Source of the DNA: RGIG1828 sp045536915
Lineage (GTDB): Bacteria > Bacillota > Clostridia > UMGS1810
Assembly (NCBI GenBank): GCA_045536915.1
Contig: JAZSOL010000054.1
Location: forward strand, 1 to 22,842
DNA length: 22,842 nucleotides
Reading direction: 5' to 3'
Below, piece after piece: positions 7,791-13,705 of this stretch. The notes beneath the pieces were generated by a model. That model saw only the letters and a program-made list of their open reading frames with translations. It ran no database searches and was not told the DNA's origin. A program made the translations under genes and the position numbers. Positions within the stretch are counted from its first letter, which is position 1. Every line of letters begins with the position of its first letter.

Positions 7791-8722
7791 TCACAAGCTC
7801 CTTTCAGAATCTTTTCTGTTTCTTCAATGATTTCTTCAATAATTTCTTTTGCGGTCTGCTCTTTTTCAATAAGTCCGCTTATCTGCCCTGCAAGAAAGCA
7901 TCCTTTTTTCTCGTCACCGTTTATGGCGGCAAGTCTTAGTGCACCAACTGCAAGAGCTTCCAGTTCTTCATCGGAGAGGGCAGAATACTCCGCTTTTGCA
8001 TAGTTTCGTGAAAACGGTGTTTTGATGCTTCTCACGGGGTGTCCGAGACGTTTGCCTGTAACGATTGTTGAAATGTCGGTTGCTTTAAGAATCTTATCTT
8101 TATAGTTGCGGTGAACACTGCATTCTTCAGCCACGAGGAATCTCGTTCCAAGCTGAACTCCCACAGCGCCGAGCATAAATGCCGCCGCCAAACCGTGTCC
8201 GTCTCCGATTCCGCCTGCCGCAATAACGGGAATATCAACATTTTTGCACACCTGAGGCACAAGTGCCATAGTTGTCATATCACCAACGTGACCTCCTGAT
8301 TCTCCGCCTTCGGCAATAACCGCAAATGCACCGGCACGCTCCGAAAGCTTTGCCATCGAAACGGAACCCACAACCGGAATAACCGTGATTCCGGCATTAA
8401 TCCATTTGTCCATATATTTTGAAGGATTTCCGGCGCCCGTTGTGACAACGCTTATCTTTTCTTCACAAAGAAGCTCTGCCACTTTGTCGGCATGGGGACT
8501 CATAAGCATAACGTTTACACCAAACGGTTTGTCGGTTTCGGCTTTTGCAATGGAAATCTGATTTCTCACGTATTCAACATCTGAATTCATTGCAGAAATG
8601 ATTCCGAGTCCTCCGGCATTCGATACAGCCGCGGCAAGATGTCCGTCGGATATATGTGCCATACCGCCCTGAAAAATGGGATATTTTATTTTCAGCGCAT
8701 CGCATATTACTGATTTAATCAT
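7778..8722 (-). CDS. fabK: Enoyl-ACP reductase II (FMN-dependent FabK)
   Basis: 314 aa, a flavin TIM-barrel enzyme of the nitronate monooxygenase/FabK family. It performs the last reduction of each elongation cycle with NAD(P)H. Recognised by KYPIFQGGMAHISDGHLAAAVSNAGGLGII at the N terminus, VIAEGGESGGHVG in the middle and PVIAAGGIGDGHGLAAAFMLGAVGVQLGTRFL, which binds the FMN phosphate. The operon position between acpP and fabD matches FabK of streptococci and clostridia. No FabI is present in the window; FabK enzymes are known to be insensitive to triclosan. The start lies 4 nt after the acpP stop. Confidence 0.94.
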   Translation of the reverse strand: MIKSVICDALKIKYPIFQGGMAHISDGHLAAAVSNAGGLGIISAMNSDVEYVRNQISIAKAETDKPFGVNVMLMSPHADKVAELLCEEKISVVTTGAGNPSKYMDKWINAGITVIPVVGSVSMAKLSERAGAFAVIAEGGESGGHVGDMTTMALVPQVCKNVDIPVIAAGGIGDGHGLAAAFMLGAVGVQLGTRFLVAEECSVHRNYKDKILKATDISTIVTGKRLGHPVRSIKTPFSRNYAKAEYSALSDEELEALAVGALRLAAINGDEKKGCFLAGQISGLIEKEQTAKEIIEEIIEETEKILKGACEWVK

Positions 8723-8726
8723 ATTC

Positions 8727-8945
8727 TCACTCTTTCAAAGATGCGATATATGCGGCAAGGTCAGAAACAGTTTTGCCTGCTTTTTCAACTTCAATTTTAA
8801 CATCAAATTCGTCTTCAAACTCCATCATAATTTCAACAATGTCGAGTGAATCTGCACCGAGGTCGTCAAATGTGGTGCTTTCGTTGATTTCTTCTGTGTC
8901 CATTCCGAGGTGGTCTGCTAAAATTTCAATAATTTTTTCTTTCAT
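8727..8945 (-). CDS. acpP: Acyl carrier protein
   Basis: 72 aa, acidic. It carries acyl chains on a phosphopantetheine arm attached to the Ser in DDLGADSLDIVEIMM (about residue 37). Helix 1 (KEKIIEILADHLG) and helices 2-4 are all present, and the C terminus DLAAYIASLKE is complete. The ribosome site AAAGGAGA precedes the ATG by a suitable distance, stronger than for its neighbours, as expected for an abundant protein. The gap to fabH is 30 nt. Confidence 0.96.
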   Translation of the reverse strand: MKEKIIEILADHLGMDTEEINESTTFDDLGADSLDIVEIMMEFEDEFDVKIEVEKAGKTVSDLAAYIASLKE

Positions 8946-8975
8946 GATTTTTGTCTCCTTTAAAATTAAAATATT

Positions 8976-9929
8976 TTACCATCTTATCAGGCAGGTTCCG
9001 GCTGTAAGACCGCCGCCAAATGCCGATAAAACGAGTAAATCTCCTTTTTTTAATGCACCGTTTCTGTTTAATTCATCAAGCACCAACGGCACGCTTGCGC
9101 TTGATGTGTTGCCGTATTTTTCAATGTTTGTGGGGATTTTCGAAATATCAACCCCGAGCTTTTTTGCTGCAAACTGCAAAATTCTTGTGTTTGCCTGATG
9201 GAGCACAAAGTATTTTATGTCATTATGTTCGAGAGAATTTTTTTCAAGAATGTAATTGATTTCTCTGACGATTGTGCTCACGGCAAATTTGAAAGTTTCC
9301 TGACCGTTCATTGTAATAACGGCATCGTGAGGTTCATTTCGGTAAAAAAGCGATTTTCCGCTGTCGCCCAGAATGTGAATTGCGTGGTTATCACCTTTGG
9401 TATAAAGCTTTGAATCAATATATCCGTCTCCGCATCCCACAACAGCCGCACCGCTTCCGTCACCAAAAATAACACAGGTGCTTCTGTCGGTCCAGTCCAC
9501 AAGCTTGCTTAATCTTTCCGCACCAATGACAAGAGCTTTTTTGCAGATTCCTCTTTCAAAAAAACCGCTTGCCACATCAAGTGCAAAAACAAATCCGCTG
9601 CATGCGGCGCTTATGTCGAATGCCGGGCACGATGCCCCGATTCTTTTCTGCACTTCAGCCGCCACAGTAGGGCATATGTCGTCAGAAGAAATTGTTGAAA
9701 CAATAATGAGGTCCAACTCTTCAGCTTTCACGCCAGAGTTTTCCAATGCGGCAATTGCCGCTCTGTATGCCATTTCAGCTGTTGTTTCATCTGTGGAAAT
9801 CCGTCTTTCTTTAATTCCGACACGCTGAATAATCCATTCGTCGCTTGTGTCAACAAATTTAGATAAATCATTATTGCTAACAATATTGGGCGGCACATAA
9901 CTGCCTGTTCCTAAAATAGAAAAACTCAT
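8976..9929 (-). CDS. fabH: 3-oxoacyl-ACP synthase III (KAS III), initiation enzyme
   Basis: 317 aa. It condenses acetyl-CoA or a branched-chain acyl-CoA with malonyl-ACP to start chains. The catalytic Cys110 lies in DISAACSGF, with His in VLHQANTRI and Asn in YGNTSSASVPL; the C terminus VLSAFGGGLTAGTCLIRW is typical. It is the first gene of the operon. The ribosome site is weak (only CGAAG before the ATG), while a strong AAAGGAG lies about 35 nt further upstream and serves a 6-codon leader ORF, so fabH translation may depend on that leader. A palindrome (9941-9958) lies between the leader and fabH. Confidence 0.95.
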   Translation of the reverse strand: MSFSILGTGSYVPPNIVSNNDLSKFVDTSDEWIIQRVGIKERRISTDETTAEMAYRAAIAALENSGVKAEELDLIIVSTISSDDICPTVAAEVQKRIGASCPAFDISAACSGFVFALDVASGFFERGICKKALVIGAERLSKLVDWTDRSTCVIFGDGSGAAVVGCGDGYIDSKLYTKGDNHAIHILGDSGKSLFYRNEPHDAVITMNGQETFKFAVSTIVREINYILEKNSLEHNDIKYFVLHQANTRILQFAAKKLGVDISKIPTNIEKYGNTSSASVPLVLDELNRNGALKKGDLLVLSAFGGGLTAGTCLIRW

Positions 9930-9940
9930 TTACTTCGATA

Positions 9941-9958
9941 TATCAGATGTAACTGATA
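9941..9958. promoter_or_regulatory. Inverted repeat just upstream of fabH
   Basis: TATCAG-N6-CTGATA, a perfect 6-bp inverted repeat 11 nt upstream of the fabH start. It could be an operator or, as RNA, a small hairpin in the 5' leader next to the fabH ribosome site. It does not match the FapR or FabT consensus known to me. Confidence 0.35.
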
Positions 9959-9963
9959 ATCAT
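9943..9963 (-). other. Possible 6-codon leader ORF before fabH
   Basis: Reading the minus strand, AAAGGAG (9972-9966) is followed by ATG at 9963 and codes for MIISYI before TGA. It ends 13 nt before fabH and overlaps the inverted repeat at 9941-9958. The ribosome site is much better than that of fabH itself. It may be a leader that couples ribosome entry to fabH, or a chance ORF. Confidence 0.3.
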
Positions 9964-9976
9964 TCACTCCTTTCTT

Positions 9977-10008
9977 TAAAAATATATATTTTTATCCGAC
10001 TAACTCGG
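9977..10008. promoter_or_regulatory. AT-rich perfect palindrome plus short hairpin upstream of fabH
   Basis: TAAAAATATATATTTTTA (9977-9994) is an 18-bp perfect palindrome. It is followed directly by CCGA-CTAAC-TCGG (9996-10008). The location, about 50-80 bp upstream of fabH and next to the leader ribosome site, fits the core promoter/operator region. I could not fix a convincing -35/-10 pair here. Confidence 0.35.
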
Positions 10009-10083
10009 TAAAAATCGTTTTTATAGTGGTTATGCAGTAAATAATAAATGTAAATTAAAGCATATGACAGCATAACTAAAAAT

Positions 10084-10187
10084 CGACAAACCAACAAATC
10101 GACAAACCAACAAATCGACAAACCAACAAACCAATAAACCAATAAACCAATAAACCAATAAACCAACAAGCCGGCAACCCGATAAAT
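10084..10187. repeat. Octamer tandem repeat, 13 units
   Basis: Thirteen consecutive 8-bp units varying around CAATAAAC: CGACAAAC and CAACAAAT alternate first, then CAACAAAC, four identical CAATAAAC units, and three diverged units (CAACAAGC, CGGCAACC, CGATAAAT). It is purine-rich on the plus strand with no stops on the minus strand. It lies between the fabH upstream palindromes and the operator-like array, and is a candidate for slippage-driven length variation. Confidence 0.9.
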
Positions 10188-10257
10188 CGTAATCCGATAG
10201 CCATATGAATATGTAATCACCCATACAACAAATCAAATCCCACAAAACTGTATGTGC

Positions 10258-10670
10258 TTAGCACACAGTGTGCTGAGCGTATGAAAATTTATTAACCTGT
10301 TTCAAGGTAATGGTTTGACCGTTATTTTGCAACAGATGCAATAACAGCGTTTAGCACGCAGTGTGCTGAGTGTATAAAAATTTATTAAACCGTTTCAGTG
10401 TAACGGTTTAACCGTATTGTGTAGCAGAGGTAATAACAGTGCTTAGCACATAGTGTGCTGGCTGTGCAAAAAATAAATATTATTAAGATTAATGTATTAA
10501 CGGACAAGGTATTATTACCCATATCTTGTAAGGCTAAAGTAATAATGCTTGACACAAGGTATGCTGAATACATAAAAATAAATAATTTTAAAATCAGCGT
10601 ATCTACAATCAAGTGTTTGAGCATTGCTTGGTTGGGATATATCAATCAAATTCAGCACATCGTGTGCTAA
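10258..10670. repeat. Degenerate tandem array of operator-like palindromes (5 copies, about 92-106 bp spacing)
   Basis: Palindromes near TTAGCACA-N3-TGTGCTGA occur at 10258-10276, 10351-10369, 10443-10461, 10549-10567 (most decayed) and 10652-10670, spaced 93, 92, 106 and 103 bp. The first two full units are about four-fifths identical by eye along their whole length. They share a second inverted repeat, clearest as AAACCGTT-N7-AACGGTTT near 10386-10408, and an AATAACAG ending. Units three and four are diverged outside the palindrome. No ORF is credible across 10190-10790. The same palindrome in perfect form lies at the TetR gene promoter (11389-11407). Confidence 0.8.
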
Positions 10671-10792
10671 AATACGAATCTTAAAACACATATCATAGTT
10701 GAATTGATTTGCACCGGATTAATAATTAATCATAGTTAATATATTTGAAACAAATCATTCAGGATATATGTTTTGATTTGTGCTATATTATT

Positions 10793-11377
10793 TTATGTTT
10801 TAAGTCCCTGAAGAAACACGGAAAAAGTTTCGCTGTAAATTTTCAGCGCATCTTCAAGAGGAATATTTCTGTTTACAGCATCTGTGTTGAATCCGCGGCA
10901 AAAACACCATATACTGTAGCTTATGTTTTCTGTGTTGATGTCATTTCGGATAAGTTTTTTGCTGATTGCCGTATCAAGAATATTTTTTACTTTATCTACC
11001 CACCATTTTCTGTTATTTTCAGACATTGAGTCGTGTTCAAACATAAAATGGCTGAATCTTTTTTTGTGGGTATATGTCATTTTTAGAACTTCTGCAAGAA
11101 GTCTGATGTGATAATCAATATAATCTTCCGATTCATCCCACTTTGAATTTTCGAGAACCTCACGCATTTTCATTACGGATAATTCATATATAACCTCGAG
11201 AAGCTCATGTATGTTGCAAAATCTGTTGTAGAAAACTCTGTTGCTTACTTTGAGTTCGCGTATAATAGCGCTCACAGTAAGCTTCTCAACTCCCCGTTCA
11301 TTAACGATTTCCGTTGCGGTTTTGATTATTTTTGCAGTTGTTTCATCATCAATTTTTATTCCGTTTGAATATGACAT
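10793..11377 (-). CDS. TetR/AcrR-family transcriptional regulator
   Basis: 194 aa from the ATG at 11377, preceded by GGAGG at ideal spacing; a more upstream in-frame start at 11395 would lie within the operator and has no ribosome site. The N-terminal domain holds a typical TetR helix-turn-helix: AKIIKTATEIVNERGVEKLTVSAIIRELKVSNRVFYNRF (residues about 15-53). The C-terminal helical ligand domain (Trp-rich RKWWVDKV, SIWCFCRGFN) gives no clue to the ligand. It has its own promoter (11449-11421) with a perfect palindrome covering the early transcript, so autorepression is likely. Five related palindromes lie downstream, between this gene and fabH, which suggests the fab operon as a target. The specific function is inference. 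Confidence 0.9.
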   Translation of the reverse strand: MSYSNGIKIDDETTAKIIKTATEIVNERGVEKLTVSAIIRELKVSNRVFYNRFCNIHELLEVIYELSVMKMREVLENSKWDESEDYIDYHIRLLAEVLKMTYTHKKRFSHFMFEHDSMSENNRKWWVDKVKNILDTAISKKLIRNDINTENISYSIWCFCRGFNTDAVNRNIPLEDALKIYSETFSVFLQGLKT

Positions 11378-11388
11378 ATTAACCTCCG

Positions 11389-11407
11389 TTAGCACATAGT
11401 GTGCTAA
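11389..11407. promoter_or_regulatory. Likely TetR autoregulatory operator
   Basis: TTAGCACATAGTGTGCTAA, a perfect palindrome with 8-bp half sites and a 3-bp centre. It lies about 7 to 25 nt into the predicted transcript, just upstream of the GGAGG ribosome site of the regulator. It matches the array palindromes at 10258-10670. Confidence 0.75.
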
Positions 11408-11420
11408 GTGATTCTTCCAT

Positions 11421-11449
11421 ATAATACCACATTCTTAATTATTTGTCAA
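11421..11449 (-). promoter_or_regulatory. Promoter of the TetR-family regulator
   Basis: Minus strand: TTGACA (11449-11444), 17-bp spacer, TATTAT (11426-11421). The predicted start near 11414 places the operator directly downstream. Confidence 0.75.
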
Positions 11450-11494
11450 GATAATTATTTTTTAAGTTTCCCCATTTTTTTGAATCAATCGCAA

Positions 11495-11651
11495 AAATTT
11501 GATTTATAGGGGAGATGAAATTAAAATGGTGCGTTGTAGGGGACGATGCCCACATCGTCCCGTTATCAGAAAACATCGTACATCCGGGACGATGAGGCAT
11601 CGTCCCCTACGAGATTATTCAATTATCAAACACCCCCATAAATCGAAATTT
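11495..11651. mobile_element. MITE-like inverted-repeat element, complete copy with nested palindromes
   Basis: The ends are AAATTTGATTTATAGGGG (11495-11512) and, read backwards from 11651, AAATTTCGATTTATGGGGG, so they form imperfect terminal inverted repeats. The core has a perfect 15-bp inverted repeat, GTAGGGGACGATGCC (11536-11550) with its complement at 11596-11610. Nested inside is a 10-bp inverted repeat (11553-11562 and 11585-11594). It holds no coding region. A single TTATCCACA overlaps its right edge (11650-11658). Confidence 0.7.
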
Positions 11652-11729
11652 ATCCACATTGTAATTTCATTTTTAGATTCACTCCAAATCGTGTATCTGT
11701 GCGATTTTTAGCGACTTTATTTTTGAAAA

Positions 11730-11769
11730 ATGGTGAAACTCAAAAATTATTTGTTTTGAGTTTCACCAT
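11730..11769. other. Long perfect hairpin (16-bp stem) upstream of a consensus promoter
   Basis: ATGGTGAAACTCAAAA (11730-11745), an 8-nt loop and the exact complement at 11754-11769. On the minus strand the stem is followed by a T-rich stretch (TTTTTC within CATTTTTCAAAAAT), so it could stop minus-strand transcription. On the plus strand there is no T tract. It sits 16 bp before the -35 of the next promoter. Confidence 0.5.
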
Positions 11770-11784
11770 GTGTTTAATATTTGA

Positions 11785-11813
11785 TTGACATTATCTTTTC
11801 CAAGTGATATAAT
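11785..11813 (+). promoter_or_regulatory. Perfect consensus sigma-A promoter
   Basis: TTGACA (11785-11790), 17-bp spacer, TATAAT (11808-11813). It precedes the LRR gene remnant and, with no terminator seen, probably now also drives the MATE gene. Confidence 0.8.
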
Positions 11814-11870
11814 TATATAATCATTTATGATATAATTTGTTTGAGTTACGAATGAAAGAGGGAGATTGTT

Positions 11871-12118
11871 TTGAAAATCCGAAGTGTTGTTGCTTTGATG
11901 CTTGCTATGGCGATGATTGCCGCTCCCTTTCAAACGTTGTGCTTCCAAAAAGTATATCCAATATTGATTATGATGCATTTGCACTTTGCGATAGCATTAC
12001 AATAGTTGATTTTTACGGCGGATTAGATGATTGGGACAACGTCAGTGTGGGTCCCGAAAACGAATGCCTCACCGAAAAAGTTCACACCAATAATGGCAAC
12101 AATGGTAACAACAAGTAA
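11871..12118 (+). pseudogene. Remnant of a secreted BspA-like leucine-rich-repeat protein (internal deletion and frame change)
   Basis: A TTG start at 11871 behind GAGGGAG encodes a good signal peptide (KIRSVVALMLAMAMIAAPFQT) in one frame, which runs into a stop at about 12004. From about 11924 another frame encodes LSNVVLPKSISNIDYDAFALCDS and then DFYGGLDDWDNVSV. This is a BspA/LRR_5-type leucine-rich repeat and its usual YxGxxxxW follow-up, ending in HTNNGNNGNNK and TAA. The signal peptide and a last repeat are therefore joined out of frame, as left by a large internal deletion of a surface LRR protein. The promoter and ribosome site remain intact. A translation of the second frame from 11837 alone makes no sensible N terminus. 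Confidence 0.65.
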
Positions 12119-12152
12119 TTAATAGATTTGATTTAATGTAATGGAGATAATG

Positions 12153-13517
12153 ATGAGCAGTATCACAAAGGATTTCACCAAAGGGAACATTGCAAAACAA
12201 CTTCTGGCTTTTACTCTGCCTTTTATGGCATCAAATGCCCTTTTGGTATTATACAGTACAATAGATATGATGATAGTTGGAAGATATGTTGGCACTCCCG
12301 GTCTTTCAGCGGTGGCGCAGAGCAGTCAGATAGTAAACTTTGCTGCAATGATGTGCCTCGGATTTTCAAATGCGGGGCAGGTGTTGGTGTCGCAGGCTCT
12401 TGGCGCCGGAAAAAAAGAAAAGCTCAGCAGTATAATCGGCACGCTGTTTAGCTTGTTGGTTATAATATCGCTCATTCTGACGGGCGTATGTCTGATTTTT
12501 CAAAATGGGATTCTCAGTCTCATAAATGTTCCTTCGGAATCTTATGATATGGCTATTGATTATCTTGTTATATGTGGCGGCGGACTCATTTTCACTGCCG
12601 GATATAATATGGTGTCGGCAGTTCTCAGAGGTATGGGGGATTCCAAAAGACCGCTTTTGTTTATTCTCATAGCATCGGTCATAAACCTTGTGCTCGACTT
12701 TTTGTTTACCGGACTTATGGGCTTTGGCGTGGCAGGTGCCGCGTGGGCAACCATAATTGGTCAGGCAGCTTCGTTTTTCTTCTCTGTATGGTATCTGTAT
12801 CGTAACAAAGAAGCCTTTGGTTTTGATTTTAAAAGAAAAAGCTTTGTGATTAACAAAAACTATGCAAAAATGATTGTTGACCTCGGAACTCCTATGGCGG
12901 TTCAGTTTGGATTTATCAATATATCAATGTTGTTTGTAAATGCAATGATAAACAGTGTTGGAGTTGTTGCATCTGCAACCTTTGGCGCAGGAGTTAAAAT
13001 TGACGATATTGTAAATAAGATTTCTCAGGGAATCCAGTATGCTGCAGTTCCGATGATAAGTCAGAATATTGCCGCAGGAGACAGCGCAAGAGCAAAAAAG
13101 ATTGTTTATTATGCCTGGATTTATTCGTTTGTGCTCACGGTTGTGTTTATGCTTTTGTATTTACTGTTTGGAAAATATCTCTTTATGGCATTTTCCGACG
13201 ACCCGAAAGTGCATGAAATGTCGGGAGTATTTATAAACGCAATTCTCTGGATGTTCCCTGCCTTTGCGGCAATGCGCGGAAGCGGTGCGTTTATTCAGGG
13301 AATAGGTCATTCACGTCTTGCCATGATTCTTGCTCTTCTTGATGGAGTTGTGCTGAGAGTTGGTCTGAGCTGGCTTTTCGGAACGGTGTTTAATCTCGGA
13401 TTCTATGGATTTGTTCTCGGTTATGCTCTGGCACCATACGGTTATTCTGTGCCGAGTGTGATATATTTTGTTTCGGGCAGATGGAAAAAAAGAAAAGTGT
13501 TGGCGGATGAGCTTTAA
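12153..13517 (+). CDS. MATE-family multidrug efflux transporter
   Basis: About 454 aa from the ATG at 12153, chosen because GGAG (12143-12146) lies 6 nt before it; ATGs at 12141 and 12150 are too close to or before that site. Twelve membrane segments in two similar halves are evident. The N-terminal DFTKGNIAKQLLAFTLPFMASNALLVLYSTIDMMIVGRYVG and the middle GVAGAAWATIIGQ are typical of the MATE branch common in Firmicutes. It exports drugs or metabolites using Na+ or H+ gradients; the substrate is unknown. Probably transcribed from the promoter at 11785 through the pseudogene. The TAA stop overlaps the terminal repeat of the element at 13515-13629. Confidence 0.92.
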   Translation: MSSITKDFTKGNIAKQLLAFTLPFMASNALLVLYSTIDMMIVGRYVGTPGLSAVAQSSQIVNFAAMMCLGFSNAGQVLVSQALGAGKKEKLSSIIGTLFSLLVIISLILTGVCLIFQNGILSLINVPSESYDMAIDYLVICGGGLIFTAGYNMVSAVLRGMGDSKRPLLFILIASVINLVLDFLFTGLMGFGVAGAAWATIIGQAASFFFSVWYLYRNKEAFGFDFKRKSFVINKNYAKMIVDLGTPMAVQFGFINISMLFVNAMINSVGVVASATFGAGVKIDDIVNKISQGIQYAAVPMISQNIAAGDSARAKKIVYYAWIYSFVLTVVFMLLYLLFGKYLFMAFSDDPKVHEMSGVFINAILWMFPAFAAMRGSGAFIQGIGHSRLAMILALLDGVVLRVGLSWLFGTVFNLGFYGFVLGYALAPYGYSVPSVIYFVSGRWKKRKVLADEL

Positions 13518-13629
13518 ATTTTGATTTATCGCTCTGTTTGATAATGAAATCAACGTGGTTGTATCGTAGGGGACGGCGTCCCCTACAACGCACTAACCTT
13601 GTTTCATCATCCCGATAAATCAAATTTTA
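13515..13629. mobile_element. Short MITE-like element with clear terminal inverted repeats
   Basis: The left end TAAATTTTGATTTATCG (13515-13531) and the right end CGATAAATCAAATTTT (13613-13628) form inverted repeats with one mismatch in 16. The core is GTAGGGGACG-G-CGTCCCCTAC (13566-13586), a collapsed hairpin. AACGCACTAA after the core matches the flank of the copy at 2715-2852. The MATE stop codon TAA is the first triplet of the element. Confidence 0.75.
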
Positions 13630-13639
13630 TAAATTATAC

Positions 13640-13668
13640 TTGCTTTTATTTTGCTGTAATGATATAAT
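13640..13668 (+). promoter_or_regulatory. Promoter of the peptide/surface cluster
   Basis: TTGCTT (13640-13645), 17-bp spacer, TATAAT (13663-13668), 37 nt before the first gene of the cluster. Confidence 0.6.
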
Positions 13669-13705
13669 AATCAAGTATATTTATTTATAAAAGGGCGGTA
13701 TGCTA

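Noticed and set aside
9941..9958. FapR or FabT binding site
   Set aside because: TATCAG-N6-CTGATA does not match either consensus as I know it, so it is listed only as an unassigned inverted repeat.
9960..10245. Two overlapping minus-strand ORFs coding for repeats such as GLLVYWFIGLLVYWFVGL
   Set aside because: These are translations of the octamer tandem repeat, which is stop-free in several frames. They have no ribosome site and no family features.
10258..10670. CRISPR array
   Set aside because: The conserved palindrome is 19 bp at 92-106 bp spacing, and the intervening sequence is itself repeated rather than unique; no cas genes are present.
10258..11658. Replication origin with iterons and a DnaA box (TTATCCACA at 11650-11658)
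   Set aside because: Only one perfect DnaA box was seen, which is expected by chance in AT-rich DNA, and no rep, dnaA or parA gene is near. The palindromes fit a regulator site better.
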